A stretch of 23,490 nt of DNA from contig CAYMRS010000038.1 in assembly GCA_964392915.1 (NCBI GenBank), forward strand, positions 1 through 23,490. The letters are read 5' to 3'. The translations under genes and the position numbers were made by a program. Position 1 is the first letter of the stretch. The number at the start of each line of letters is the position of its first letter. Of this stretch, positions 1 through 8,340 are shown piece by piece. This DNA is from JAAYUK01 sp964392915. Its GTDB lineage: Bacteria > Nitrospirota > Thermodesulfovibrionia > Thermodesulfovibrionales > Dissulfurispiraceae. The notes beneath the pieces were generated by a model, which was not told where the DNA came from, did no database searches, and saw only the letters and a program-made list of their open reading frames with translations.

Positions 1-56
1 TTTGTTTCAGAGCAGGCGACGCATCTGTTCAGTGTCGGCATGTGCCACTCTGACCG

Positions 57-1616
57 TCAGAGGGAGTCCCGGGCGGTCTGCATGGTGTGAATCAGGTTCT
101 GCTTCAGTTCCCAGAGCTTGCCGGAAAGCGAGACGTGATAGGCATGTGGATTGACGAGTCGCTTCACCCCGGCATCGAGTTTCGCAATATCACTGATTCG
201 CACTGTGCGCATTTCTTCAATTGACGGCAGGTCGCAGACCAGTTTCCCATCCCGCAGGATATCGACAAGGAGCGGTTCCATTGCCGACATGTCTTTTCCC
301 TCGATTGTTCTGAATTTTGCGGGATCATTCGGGTGGTGCAGTCCGATGGGGTGATATTCCGATGGAGTCTCCGAGTCGATTGTTATCAGGTCGGCTACCG
401 CCAGGTTTCTTGTATCGTATATCCGCCACACCCTTTTGGGGCCGGGGTTCGGTATCTTCGCTGTCGTCTCCGACATTTTAATCGCCGGTGTCCATGCTCC
501 GTTATTGTGTATGCCCACAAGTTTATATACTCCGTCGAGCGCTGAATCTCCCCTGGAAGTAATCAGGTGAGTGCCGACGCCATAGATAAACCTGTTGATA
601 AGCCTGTCCGGGTCAACGCCATAGCGGGGGGCTTCTTCCTGAATCTGAGCGAGAATCTGCATGATGACCAGTTCATCGAGGTTGTTTGACAGAACGATGC
701 AGGTGTCCGGGAATCCTGCATCGTCCAGCATCTTTGCTGCCCTGATGCTCAGATAGGCAAGATCCCCCGAATCGAGCCTCACACCGATCGGCTTATGACC
801 TTTGCGACGCAGGTGCTCAAAGACCCTGATGGCATTGGGGATGCCGCTTTCGAGTGTATTCACCGTATCGACCAGCAACAGGCAGTCATCGGGGTAAATG
901 TCGGCATATGCCTTGAACGCAGCCAGCTCGCTTTCTCCAAGCGCCATAAAGACCTGAACCATGCTGTGCGCATGAGTGCCCTTCGGCGGGTAGCCGAGGA
1001 CATGCGACACCCCGGCATTCGATGTGAAATCGGCACCGCCGATGAGCGCCGCCCGCGCTCCCGCATTGACGCCTTTTTCATGCCCTCTCCGCGCACCGAA
1101 CTCAATCACCGGCCTTCCGCGCCCGGCCTCGCTGACCCGGGCCGCCTTGGTGGCGATGAGAATTGCGTAGTTCAGCTGATTCAAAAGCGCCGTTTCCAGT
1201 ATCTGCGCCATCGCAAGGGGTCCCTGGACAACGGTAATCGGAACGTTCGCATGCACAGCCCTTCCTTCAGGAATTGCGCTCATGCTTATGCCGCTGAAGC
1301 TGCCGTGGACGCGCAGCCATGCAAGAAAGTCGTCTTCGAACAGGCGCTTGCCGGACCTGCCGGTCTGACGCCGAAGATAGCTCAGGTCCTCCTCGTGGAA
1401 CCTGACGTTAGACATCCAGTCCAGAAGCCATTCGAGCCCTGCGTTGATGCAATAACCGGCCTGATGCGCTCCATAGTTGGGATATTTGCGAAAGAAATGA
1501 TCGAATTGCGCAGTCCTCTCATGCAGGCCCACGCGGAAATAGAGCTGAGCCATAGTCAGTTGATACTCATCGGTGAAAAGCATGCCTTCAACTGTTTTTC
1601 TGTCGGATTCCTTCAT
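57..1616 (-). CDS. pncB: Nicotinate phosphoribosyltransferase
   Basis: Converts nicotinate and PRPP to nicotinate mononucleotide in the cytosol (Preiss-Handler NAD salvage). The 519-residue protein matches the long form of the family. Visible family motifs are FTDEYQLTMAQ near residue 14, IEFGARRGHEKG near 171, GYPPKGTHAHSMVQ near 208, a VRLDSGDLA phosphate-binding segment, and a YGVGTHLITS segment late in the protein. The His pair in GTHAHS (about 213-217) corresponds to the region of the phosphorylated active-site histidine. I chose the ATG at 1616 because GGAGAGG lies about 11 bases upstream; an in-frame upstream start at 1670 would overlap the preceding gene and add residues unlike the family N-terminus. 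It follows the nicotinamidase gene by 28 bases, so the pair forms a salvage operon. Its product is also the phosphoribosyl donor used by CobT, encoded divergently. Confidence 0.95.
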   Translation of the reverse strand: MKESDRKTVEGMLFTDEYQLTMAQLYFRVGLHERTAQFDHFFRKYPNYGAHQAGYCINAGLEWLLDWMSNVRFHEEDLSYLRRQTGRSGKRLFEDDFLAWLRVHGSFSGISMSAIPEGRAVHANVPITVVQGPLAMAQILETALLNQLNYAILIATKAARVSEAGRGRPVIEFGARRGHEKGVNAGARAALIGGADFTSNAGVSHVLGYPPKGTHAHSMVQVFMALGESELAAFKAYADIYPDDCLLLVDTVNTLESGIPNAIRVFEHLRRKGHKPIGVRLDSGDLAYLSIRAAKMLDDAGFPDTCIVLSNNLDELVIMQILAQIQEEAPRYGVDPDRLINRFIYGVGTHLITSRGDSALDGVYKLVGIHNNGAWTPAIKMSETTAKIPNPGPKRVWRIYDTRNLAVADLITIDSETPSEYHPIGLHHPNDPAKFRTIEGKDMSAMEPLLVDILRDGKLVCDLPSIEEMRTVRISDIAKLDAGVKRLVNPHAYHVSLSGKLWELKQNLIHTMQTARDSL

Positions 1617-1644
1617 GTAGTCACGTTCCTCTCCAAAGCCTTTC

Positions 1645-2169
1645 TTACAGGATATCGATGCGCAGGACATTCCTCATTATGCGCAACGCTGCATCGTGGT
1701 CTTCCCGCGAAAGACCGGCGACCGCGTCGCTGACTACCGATACCTTATAATCGAGAAGAACGCCGTCATAGGCGGTAAAGAACACGCATATATGCGTTAC
1801 GCAGCCTGTCAGCCTGATGCGTCTTATTCCGAGGGATTTCAGGGTTTCGTCGAGTTTTGTGAGGTGAAAGCCGGAATAGGTGGTTTTTCCGACAATCCTG
1901 TCCGTTGCCGCCGGTTTTAGTTCGTCGATGATTTGGGCGCCTTCCGTTCCTTTGACGCCGTGAGTCGGCCATCCGAACCTCGAAAATTCCTTGTCATCAG
2001 GCTCATGATTTTCGACAACATGGATAATCTCATCCCCTGCTTTCCGGGCCCGCGCGACCTCTCTTTTTATTGCCGGGATGATTCTTCTCGCCTCGGGAAC
2101 CTCAAGAGGCGCTCCCTCCCTGACAAAGTCATTCAGCATGTCGCAAACCAACAAGGCTTCCCGTTCCAT
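1645..2169 (-). CDS. pncA: Nicotinamidase-like isochorismatase-family cysteine hydrolase
   Basis: Probable nicotinamidase, deamidating nicotinamide to nicotinate for the next gene, pncB. The 174-residue protein has the isochorismatase-family fold signatures: LLVCDMLNDF with catalytic Asp10, GKTTYSGF with Lys95, and GCVTHICV with nucleophile Cys128. The segment HVVENHEPDDKEF followed by GWPTHGVKGTEG (about 50-76) matches the metal-site and substrate region of nicotinamidases. The start at 2169 is chosen because AGGAGG sits 4 bases upstream; an upstream in-frame ATG at 2211 would run through that Shine-Dalgarno sequence. Family membership is certain. Substrate is inferred from motif pattern and from the pncB neighbour; another amide hydrolase activity is possible. 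Confidence 0.88.
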   Translation of the reverse strand: MEREALLVCDMLNDFVREGAPLEVPEARRIIPAIKREVARARKAGDEIIHVVENHEPDDKEFSRFGWPTHGVKGTEGAQIIDELKPAATDRIVGKTTYSGFHLTKLDETLKSLGIRRIRLTGCVTHICVFFTAYDGVLLDYKVSVVSDAVAGLSREDHDAALRIMRNVLRIDIL

Positions 2170-2224
2170 AGTGCCTCCTTCGATTTTTACGATGCCGTCA
2201 CACATAACCATAATACAGCAATAC

Positions 2225-2241
2225 AGGCAGATGCCCTGCCT
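2225..2241. promoter_or_regulatory. Small inverted repeat in the pncA leader
   Basis: AGGCAG (2225-2230) and CTGCCT (2236-2241) form 6-base arms around ATGCC. It lies between the candidate promoter and the pncA start, so it could be a leader hairpin or an operator. I cannot assign a regulator. Apart from this and the promoter candidate I see nothing in 2170-2374. Confidence 0.3.
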
Positions 2242-2286
2242 ATCAAGGCGGCCATGCTGGACACTCGTAGACGGCCCTCATTTAGG

Positions 2287-2315
2287 ATAGTAGTATGTTT
2301 TTCGCTCATTGCCAA
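2287..2315 (-). promoter_or_regulatory. Candidate sigma70-type promoter for pncA-pncB
   Basis: On the minus strand TTGGCA (2315-2310) is followed after exactly 17 bases by TACTAT (2292-2287). The -35 matches the consensus in 5 of 6 positions and the -10 in 4 of 6. It would give a leader of roughly 110 bases before pncA. This is a pattern match only. Confidence 0.4.
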
Positions 2316-2374
2316 GTGCCGTCGCGCTCCGAAACACTTTTGCATTTCGCTGACCGGGACAATCTTCAATCTTC

Positions 2375-2403
2375 TTGCCGTTTCGCATCCAATCCAGTAG
2401 AAT
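2375..2403 (+). promoter_or_regulatory. Sigma70-type promoter driving the first cobalamin riboswitch and cob operon
   Basis: TTGCCG (2375-2380), a 17-base spacer and TAGAAT (2398-2403) lie immediately upstream of the riboswitch. Matches to consensus are 4 of 6 and 5 of 6. Transcription would begin near 2410, right at the 5' edge of the aptamer, which supports the assignment. Confidence 0.65.
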
Positions 2404-2410
2404 AAATCTG

Positions 2411-2575
2411 TCAGGCGCCGAAAGGCTTAATAGGGAATCCCGTGACGGCAGTGCCGAAATCGGGAGCGGTCCCGCCGCTGTAACCGGGGACGAATGTCGA
2501 CTATGCCACTGGGTTTTTTGCTCGGGAAGGCCGACAGGAAGGATGAACCGGAAGCCAGAAGACCTGCCGACAAAA
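2411..2575 (+). ncRNA. Cobalamin riboswitch 1 (AdoCbl-type aptamer)
   Basis: The aptamer shows the conserved series of a cobalamin riboswitch: GGGAATCCCGTGACGGC (about 2433-2449), CCCGCCGCTGTAA (about 2471-2483), GCCACTG (2505-2511) and the B12 box AAGCCAGAAGACCTGCCG (2552-2569). It precedes cobU by about 190 bases. An intrinsic terminator lies between aptamer and cobU, so ligand binding should terminate transcription of the cobUTSC-cobQ-cbiB-cobD-cbiA-cbiXC operon. A further stem, GCTGATGT (2609-2616) with ACATCAGC (2642-2649), sits in the linker. Confidence 0.95.
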
Positions 2576-2712
2576 ATGGGGTCAGCATGCAGGATGCAGG
2601 AAACAGGGGCTGATGTTTTGTCACCATTGGCCCGGGTCCTGACATCAGCATCCCGTTTTACGCCTTCTCGCGGAAGAAGAGGTTTTTCAGAGGATGAAGT
2701 AAATCAGGGTGC

Positions 2713-2750
2713 AATCCTCGGGGCAGTCATGCCCTGAGGATTTTTGTTTT
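2713..2750 (+). terminator. Intrinsic terminator of riboswitch 1 expression platform
   Basis: The 12-base arm AATCCTCGGGGC (2713-2724) pairs with GCCCTGAGGATT (2731-2742), with one G-T wobble, around the loop AGTCAT. A TTTTTGTTTT run follows (2741-2750). The hairpin stands 15 bases before cobU. GAGGAT at 2690-2695 could pair with ATCCTC (2714-2719) and act as an antiterminator. Confidence 0.92.
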
Positions 2751-2764
2751 CGGAGAGAGGGAAA

Positions 2765-3280
2765 ATGATAACACTGATTATCGGCGGAACGCGGAGCGGC
2801 AAGTCGCGCCATGCGCTGAACCTTGCCTCCTGCGGTCCCGGCAAGGCAAAAGCCTACATTGCCACGGCGCAGGCGCTTGATGAAGAAATGGCGCAGCGCA
2901 TTAAACGCCACAGGGACGAACGTTCCGAAGACTGGGTTACGTTCGAAGAGCCTTTCGGTCTTGCATCGCTCCTGCGAGAGGTCTGCAGCCTCTTTGATCA
3001 GATCCTCGTCGACTGCCTGACCATGTGGCTCTCCAACCAGCTGCTCAACGAGCCAGAGCTGGTCGATATTTCTCTTGACAGCCTTGTCCAGGCTCTGCTC
3101 GAAACCCATCACAACACGCATTACTTCATTGTCACCAATGAGGTCGGGATGGGAATCGTACCGGAGAATGATCTTGCCCGCAAGTTCCGCGATCTTTCGG
3201 GCATGTTGAATCAGAAAGTTGCCGAGGTTGCCGATCATGTCTGTCTGGTGAGCGCCGGCATACCGATGAAAATCAAATAG
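2765..3280 (+). CDS. cobU: Adenosylcobinamide kinase / adenosylcobinamide-phosphate guanylyltransferase
   Basis: Phosphorylates adenosylcobinamide and then transfers GMP to give adenosylcobinamide-GDP, the activated half of nucleotide-loop assembly. The 171-residue protein has a P-loop GGTRSGKS at 7-14, the segment IATAQALDEEMAQRI followed by a KRHRDER stretch that carries the conserved histidine expected to accept GMP, a Walker-B-like ILVDCLTMWLSN, and the C-terminal block VTNEVGMGIVPEN typical of CobU. The ATG at 2765 follows GAGAGAGGG; an in-frame upstream start at 2744 lies inside the terminator T-run and is unlikely. It is the first gene of the riboswitch-controlled operon, 11 bases ahead of cobT. 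Confidence 0.96.
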   Translation: MITLIIGGTRSGKSRHALNLASCGPGKAKAYIATAQALDEEMAQRIKRHRDERSEDWVTFEEPFGLASLLREVCSLFDQILVDCLTMWLSNQLLNEPELVDISLDSLVQALLETHHNTHYFIVTNEVGMGIVPENDLARKFRDLSGMLNQKVAEVADHVCLVSAGIPMKIK

Positions 3281-3291
3281 AAGAGGACTCC

Positions 3292-4347
3292 ATGACTTTA
3301 CTGGCAGAAACGGCTGGCCGCATCGCAACCCTTGAGGAGAGCTTTTTCTCCGCCGCGCAGAAACGGCTCGATAATCTGACGAAACCGCCCGGCAGTTTAG
3401 GGCGTCTCGAAGAGTTCGCGCGGCAGCTTGTTGCAATAACCGCAAATCAGATGCCGCCACTTCCTAGAAAAGCTGTCTTTTCCTTTGCAGGCGATCATGG
3501 GGTGACTGAAGAGGGCGTATCCGCTTTTTCGAGAGAAGTGACTCAGCAGATGGTGCTGAACTTTCTGCGCGGTGGGGCAGGCATCAATGTGCTCGCCCGG
3601 CACGCGGGCGCTGACATGGCGATTATCGATATCGGGGTTGACCACGACTTCGGGCAGATTGATGGCCTTCTTCAGCGGAAAGTGATCCGCGGAACGCGGA
3701 ACTTCACCAAGGGGCCGGCGATGACCCGGGAGGAGGCGGTTCGCTGCGTTGAAGTGGGCGTAGAGATCGCATATGAATACGCCGCAAAAGGCTACGGTCT
3801 TTTTGGTACGGGTGAAATGGGCATTGGCAACACTACGCCTTCGAGCGCTATTGTTACAGTTATGACCGGCATGTCAGCCGCCGCGGTGACCGGCCGTGGC
3901 ACCGGCATATCCGATGCCGCGCTTGAAAACAAGGTTCGTGTTATAGAGGCAGGCATCCGGGTGAACACGCCGAATCCATCCGATGCGCTCGATGTGCTTT
4001 CGAAAGTCGGCGGGGCCGAAATCGGCGGCATCGCGGGCCTGATCCTCGGCGCCGCGGCAAGCCGTATTCCGGTTGTGATTGATGGGTTCATCTCTACCGC
4101 TGGAGCGCTGATTGCTTTCGGCATCGAACCAAAGACGCGCGAATATATGTTTGCCGCCCATGCGTCGGTTGAAATCGGCCACCGCGCAATGCTCGAAAAA
4201 ATCGGTCTTCAGCCGATTCTGGATCTGAATCTCCGGCTTGGCGAGGGCACCGGGGCCGCGCTTGCGATGATGCTCATAGAAGGCGGCCTGAAGATCTATC
4301 GCGAAATGGCAACATTCGAAGAAGCCGGTGTTTCAACAGAGGGATAA
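3292..4347 (+). CDS. cobT: Nicotinate-nucleotide:dimethylbenzimidazole phosphoribosyltransferase
   Basis: Transfers the phosphoribosyl group of nicotinate mononucleotide to the lower-ligand base, giving alpha-ribazole phosphate or an analogue. The 351-residue length is normal. Family motifs are KPPGSLGRLEEFA (31-43), FAGDHGV (65-71), FGTGEMGIGNTTPSSA (171-186), GRGTGISD (201-208) and LGEGTGAALA (316-325), in which Glu318 matches the catalytic glutamate. GAAGAGG lies upstream of the ATG at 3292. The next gene, cobS, begins on the very next base. PncB, encoded divergently, makes its co-substrate. Which base is used cannot be read from this gene. Confidence 0.97.
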   Translation: MTLLAETAGRIATLEESFFSAAQKRLDNLTKPPGSLGRLEEFARQLVAITANQMPPLPRKAVFSFAGDHGVTEEGVSAFSREVTQQMVLNFLRGGAGINVLARHAGADMAIIDIGVDHDFGQIDGLLQRKVIRGTRNFTKGPAMTREEAVRCVEVGVEIAYEYAAKGYGLFGTGEMGIGNTTPSSAIVTVMTGMSAAAVTGRGTGISDAALENKVRVIEAGIRVNTPNPSDALDVLSKVGGAEIGGIAGLILGAAASRIPVVIDGFISTAGALIAFGIEPKTREYMFAAHASVEIGHRAMLEKIGLQPILDLNLRLGEGTGAALAMMLIEGGLKIYREMATFEEAGVSTEG

Positions 4348-5169
4348 ATGAAATCATTTCTGCTTGCGCTTCAGTTTCTCACAATAATTCCGGTGCGCAT
4401 TGGCGGAACAGTCGAAGATCGCGAGCTTGGCAAGAGTGCCACATGGTATGTGGCGGTCGGATTTTTGCAGGGCGCGCTGCTTCTGGCGGTCGACTATGTG
4501 ACGGGAAACATCTTTCATCCGGACATTGTCGCGGCGCTGCTGCTCCTCGCTCTTATCGTCAGCAACGGCGCTTTTCATCTTGACGGGCTTGCCGATACGA
4601 CAGACGCAACTGCGGTCAAGTCAAGCGGCAATCCGGCGGCTGATCGGCTGCGGCGCCTCGCGGTCATGAAAGATCCGGCGACCGGTCCGATTGGGGTCAC
4701 TGTGCTTGTCATGGTGCTGCTCCTGAAATACCTGTGCATCCGCAGCTGCGCGAATCTGCTGCCGTTCACCTATTACTCGACGCTTATTGCTATGCCGATG
4801 ATTTCGAAGTTGTTCCTGGTTGTTGCCATGTATCACGGCACCGCGGCGCGGCGGGACGGGATCGGCAGAATATTTCTCGATGGCGTGCGCCTCCGGCAGC
4901 TCATTGCCGCGACGGTCATGTTTCTGGCTCCGGTCGCGCTGCTCGCTCTCGCATGGGGCAGATTCGGCGATATGAACCCGCTTTTCTTTTATCCGGCGAT
5001 ACTCGCGATTGGATATGCAATGACACGCATATGGGTTTCTTTTTGCGCAACCCGCTTTGGCGGCCTTACGGGCGATACCTTTGGAGCGCTCAGTGAGGGA
5101 ATTGAAATTACCTTTCTTCTGGTGGTGCTGGCATGGTCACGACTCTCTATCTCGTTCGCCACGGTCTGA
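4348..5169 (+). CDS. cobS: Adenosylcobinamide-GDP ribazoletransferase (cobalamin synthase)
   Basis: Integral membrane enzyme that joins adenosylcobinamide-GDP to alpha-ribazole (phosphate), the last assembly step. The 273-residue, strongly hydrophobic protein carries the signatures FHLDGLADTTDA (about 76-87) and MKDPATGPIGV (about 110-120), the metal- and phosphate-binding region of CobS. Several membrane segments follow to the C-terminus. Its ATG immediately follows the cobT stop, with AGAGGGA provided by the end of cobT, and its 3' end overlaps cobC by 37 bases. Both arrangements point to translational coupling. Confidence 0.95.
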   Translation: MKSFLLALQFLTIIPVRIGGTVEDRELGKSATWYVAVGFLQGALLLAVDYVTGNIFHPDIVAALLLLALIVSNGAFHLDGLADTTDATAVKSSGNPAADRLRRLAVMKDPATGPIGVTVLVMVLLLKYLCIRSCANLLPFTYYSTLIAMPMISKLFLVVAMYHGTAARRDGIGRIFLDGVRLRQLIAATVMFLAPVALLALAWGRFGDMNPLFFYPAILAIGYAMTRIWVSFCATRFGGLTGDTFGALSEGIEITFLLVVLAWSRLSISFATV

Positions 5170-5804
5170 CGGTCGGCGGCGAAGAACGCCGCTATAAAGG
5201 CAGCATTGACGTGCCGATCTCCGATGAGGGGATAGTGCAGGCGAAAAAAACCGCTGAGTTTATTGCTGAAGAGCTTGCGCGCAGGACAAAGCGGGCGGAT
5301 AGGAACTGCTCTTCCGTTTCACAACTGCAGGCAATCTATTCATCGCCGCTCAGCCGCGCACAGAGGACAGCGGAAGAGATCTGCAGGCCGCACGGCCTCA
5401 GTCCGATTGTGGTACCTGATCTGCGGGAGCGTCACTTTGGCGACTGGGAAGGAATGTCCTTCTCTGAAATACAGGAGCAGTTTCCGGATGCGTTCCGGGC
5501 GTGGGCCGGCAACCCGCTTGATTATGCGCCGACCGGAGGAGAGACAACCCGGGAAGTTGAAAAACGCGCTGTGCGGGCGCTTTCAGCTCTGCTGAAGAGC
5601 CACAGCGGGCAATCGTTTGTAATCGTAGCGCACGGAGGAATCAACCGTGTCATGCTCTGTCATATCATGGGGCTTTCGCTGGAGCATGCTTTCCGCATTG
5701 AACAGGACAATGCGGCAGTAAATGTTATCGAATTCTGGGAGGCATATCCGGTGGTAAGGCTGCTGAACTATTCACCGGCAAAGTATGAGAGCGTAACAGA
5801 TTGA
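5133..5804 (+). CDS. cobC: Alpha-ribazole phosphatase (histidine phosphatase family)
   Basis: Probable phosphatase removing the 5'-phosphate from alpha-ribazole phosphate or cobalamin phosphate. The 223-residue protein belongs to the histidine phosphatase (phosphoglycerate mutase-like) family: LVRHGLT with the phospho-acceptor His near residue 9, IYSSPLSRAQRTAEEI near 69, RHFGDWEGM near 98, and IVAHGGINRVML with the second His near 168. Compared with short CobC proteins it has an extra charged stretch around residues 45-60. It starts inside the end of cobS and its stop overlaps the cobQ start by one base. The family is broad, so the CobC role rests on position between cobS and cobQ. Confidence 0.88.
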   Translation: MVTTLYLVRHGLTVGGEERRYKGSIDVPISDEGIVQAKKTAEFIAEELARRTKRADRNCSSVSQLQAIYSSPLSRAQRTAEEICRPHGLSPIVVPDLRERHFGDWEGMSFSEIQEQFPDAFRAWAGNPLDYAPTGGETTREVEKRAVRALSALLKSHSGQSFVIVAHGGINRVMLCHIMGLSLEHAFRIEQDNAAVNVIEFWEAYPVVRLLNYSPAKYESVTD

Positions 5805-7330
5805 TGGTCACGGGGAAAATGCATACCAAGGCACGCGCACTCATGATTCAGGGAACCGGTTCGGGTGTCGGCAAAAGCCTCATCACCGCGGCCTTCTGCC
5901 GTATCTTTGCGGATGAAGGCCGTTCCGTAGCGCCATTCAAGGCGCAGAACATGGCGCTCAACTCCGCGATAACCGCCGATGGCGCCGAGATTGGCCGCGC
6001 GCAAGCGCTGCAGGCAGAAGCCGCGCGCATTGCGCCAACCTTCGACATGAACCCGATTCTGCTGAAGGCCACCGGAGAGAGCGGCTCGCAGGTCATCATT
6101 CACGGCAAGGTGCATGCAACGATGCAGGCGCGGGAATATTACACCCACAAAAAAACTGCGTGGGCCGCGGTTACGGAATCGTATAATCGCCTTGCCGCGC
6201 AGCATGACATGCTCATCATTGAAGGAGCCGGATCGCCTGCCGAAATCAACCTGATGGATGCCGATATCGTGAATATGGCAATGGCGCGCTATGCGCCCGC
6301 TCCGGTGGTGCTGGTCGGCGATATAGACAGGGGCGGCGTCTTCGCCTCACTCTACGGTACGCTTGCCCTGCTCGGAAACGCGGCCGATCCGGTCAAGGGG
6401 TTTATCATCAACAAGTTTCGCGGAGACCGTACCATTCTTGATCCCGGACTACGCATGATTGCAGAGATGACGGGGCGTCCCGTTGTCGGCGTCCTGCCTT
6501 ACCTGCAGAGCGTCGGTCTGCCGGAAGAGGACGGCCTCTCCCTGAACGATCATTCGCCGCTTCATCATGAGCATGGCGTCGTCCGCATCGTCGTAATGCG
6601 TCACCGATTCATCGCAAACTTCACTGATTTCGATGCCGTGCGGCTTGAGCCTGATGTCTCGCTTATCTTCTCTCAGGGTCCGTCAGATATTGAAACTGCG
6701 GATCTCGTCATCATCCCCGGCTCAAAAAATACGATCGCCGATCTGAAGGTGCTCCGGGCGCGCGGCTTCGAGCCGGCCATCAGAGCTGCGCATAACCGCG
6801 GCGTGCCGGTTATCGGCATCTGCGGCGGTTACCAGATGCTCGGACAGCGCATCATTGACGAACACGGCGTCGAGAGCGCGGAGCGCGACATGCCTGGGCT
6901 GGGGATCCTGAACATCGAAACCCGCTTCAATGCGACGAAAACCACCTGCCTTGCCGATGCAGAATTGCGCGCCCCTCTCTCTGAGCATATTTCATCCGAT
7001 GCTCAACACGGACTGAAGGGATACGAAATCCATATGGGCGAAAGTAGCGGAGACATCGATCTTTTCAGAATCCGCCGCTCAGGGACTGAAGCATGGATCC
7101 TCGACGGCTCCCGGAGCGGTACATGCTGGGGAACATATCTGCATGGTCTCTTTGACAATGACATATTCCGCCGGGCCGTGCTGAACGATGTCCGCGCGCG
7201 GAAGGGACTGCCGTCGCTTGATAGCGGGGTGTCCTGCAATGCGATGCGCGACGCAGCCCTGGACCGGCTTGCGGACATCGTGCGAGAGCATTGCGATCTT
7301 GATGCTGTCAGGAGGATGCTGGCGCCATGA
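5804..7330 (+). CDS. cobQ: Cobyric acid synthase (CobQ/CbiP)
   Basis: Amidates four side chains (b, d, e, g) of adenosylcobyrinate a,c-diamide using glutamine and ATP. The 508-residue protein begins with a synthetase domain: P-loop GTGSGVGKS (17-25), PFKAQNMALNS (44-54), GAGSPAEINL (141-150) and GDIDRGGVFASL (172-183). A class I glutamine amidotransferase domain follows with nucleophile Cys340 in GICGGYQMLG and His447 in GTYLHGLFDN. The ATG at 5804 overlaps the cobC stop as TGATG. A second in-frame ATG at 5819 gives an N-terminus closer to most family members and is also possible. The 3' end overlaps cbiB by 4 bases. Confidence 0.97.
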   Translation: MVTGKMHTKARALMIQGTGSGVGKSLITAAFCRIFADEGRSVAPFKAQNMALNSAITADGAEIGRAQALQAEAARIAPTFDMNPILLKATGESGSQVIIHGKVHATMQAREYYTHKKTAWAAVTESYNRLAAQHDMLIIEGAGSPAEINLMDADIVNMAMARYAPAPVVLVGDIDRGGVFASLYGTLALLGNAADPVKGFIINKFRGDRTILDPGLRMIAEMTGRPVVGVLPYLQSVGLPEEDGLSLNDHSPLHHEHGVVRIVVMRHRFIANFTDFDAVRLEPDVSLIFSQGPSDIETADLVIIPGSKNTIADLKVLRARGFEPAIRAAHNRGVPVIGICGGYQMLGQRIIDEHGVESAERDMPGLGILNIETRFNATKTTCLADAELRAPLSEHISSDAQHGLKGYEIHMGESSGDIDLFRIRRSGTEAWILDGSRSGTCWGTYLHGLFDNDIFRRAVLNDVRARKGLPSLDSGVSCNAMRDAALDRLADIVREHCDLDAVRRMLAP

Positions 7331-8340
7331 TCATAGGCAATGCGAATCTTCCCGGCCATGCGGAAGCGTACCTTCTTGTGTGCGCGTGCCTGCTGGACTA
7401 TGCCATCGGCGACCCGCGTTGGCTTCCGCATCCGGTGCGTCTGATTGGTGCCGCGATTGCTCGCGGCGAAAGCTTGTTGCGAAGGGTTGCGAGGCCTCCG
7501 GGTTCTGAGCGGGCGGCGGGAGCGCTGCTTGCAGTTGCTGTGGTACTGCTGACCTACTTCATTACTCTGTCTGTGCAGGAGTTCGCGCTCGGAATTGCCG
7601 ACGATACAAGCATGTCCGGCGCCCTGACGATTCTCGGCTTCGCCCTTCTGATCCTTCTTGCGGCTGCGACGCTTGCGCTTAGAGGGCTGGTTGACGCGGC
7701 ATTGCTGGTAATTCATGATCTGCAGCGGGGAGATCTGCAACGGGCGCGGCAGAATCTGAGCATGATTGTCGGCCGCGACACAGCAGCCCTGCCTGAAGAG
7801 TCCTGCGCAAAGGCGACCATCGAAACGCTTGCCGAAAATCTTTCCGACGGCGTCATCGCGCCTCTTTTCTACTTCGCCATAGGCGGCCTGCCGCTTGCCA
7901 TGGCGTACAAGGCAGTCAATACGCTCGACTCGATGATTGGATACAGAAATGACCGGTATCGATACTTCGGCTGGGCGGCAGCCCGCCTTGATGATAGTGC
8001 GAATTATATCCCTGCGCGCATAGCGGGTGTGCTTATTGCGATTGTCTCTCTCTTCATGAAGACAGTGTCAGGCCGGAATGCCTGGCATCTTATGATGCGG
8101 GACGGCAGAAATCACCTCAGCCCGAACAGCGGCACGCCGGAGGCGGCGATTGCGGGAGCTCTCGGCATACAACTCGGCGGGCCGTCAACCTACGAAGGAG
8201 CCGTCGTCTCGAAGCCCTCTATCGGAGACGCGGCGAGCGCAATCGACGTGGAGAAGGCATTTCGTGCCGTTGCGATCATACAATGGTCGGCCGGCATCGG
8301 CATGGCTGTGACCATTGCATTCCTGTGGGCATCGGCATGA
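7327..8340 (+). CDS. cbiB: Adenosylcobinamide-phosphate synthase (CbiB)
   Basis: Membrane enzyme that condenses adenosylcobyric acid with (R)-1-amino-2-propanol O-phosphate made by CobD. The 337-residue protein shows the family blocks GDPRWLPHPVRLIG (about 29-42), ENLSDGVIAPLFYFAIGG (about 169-186), AVNTLDSMIGYRNDRY (about 196-211), and RDGRNHLSPNSGTPEAAIAG near 257. Hydrophobic membrane segments occur at the N-terminus, around 65-115 and at the C-terminus. It starts in an ATGA overlap with cobQ and ends in an ATGA overlap with cobD, its substrate-supplying partner. Confidence 0.96.
   Translation: MIIGNANLPGHAEAYLLVCACLLDYAIGDPRWLPHPVRLIGAAIARGESLLRRVARPPGSERAAGALLAVAVVLLTYFITLSVQEFALGIADDTSMSGALTILGFALLILLAAATLALRGLVDAALLVIHDLQRGDLQRARQNLSMIVGRDTAALPEESCAKATIETLAENLSDGVIAPLFYFAIGGLPLAMAYKAVNTLDSMIGYRNDRYRYFGWAAARLDDSANYIPARIAGVLIAIVSLFMKTVSGRNAWHLMMRDGRNHLSPNSGTPEAAIAGALGIQLGGPSTYEGAVVSKPSIGDAASAIDVEKAFRAVAIIQWSAGIGMAVTIAFLWASA

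Noticed and set aside
795..1733. Long plus-strand open frame of 312 codons opposite pncB
   Set aside because: It is the antisense shadow of pncB, whose minus-strand product has all nicotinate phosphoribosyltransferase motifs. The plus-strand translation resembles no protein family.
2375..2737. Open frame of 120 codons across the first riboswitch
   Set aside because: The sequence is fully explained by the promoter, aptamer and terminator. The translation is low in recognisable structure and has no ribosome site.
2687..3460. Minus-strand open frame of 257 codons opposite cobU
   Set aside because: It runs antisense through cobU and the riboswitch terminator and shows no recognisable motifs, so it is a shadow frame in GC-rich coding DNA.
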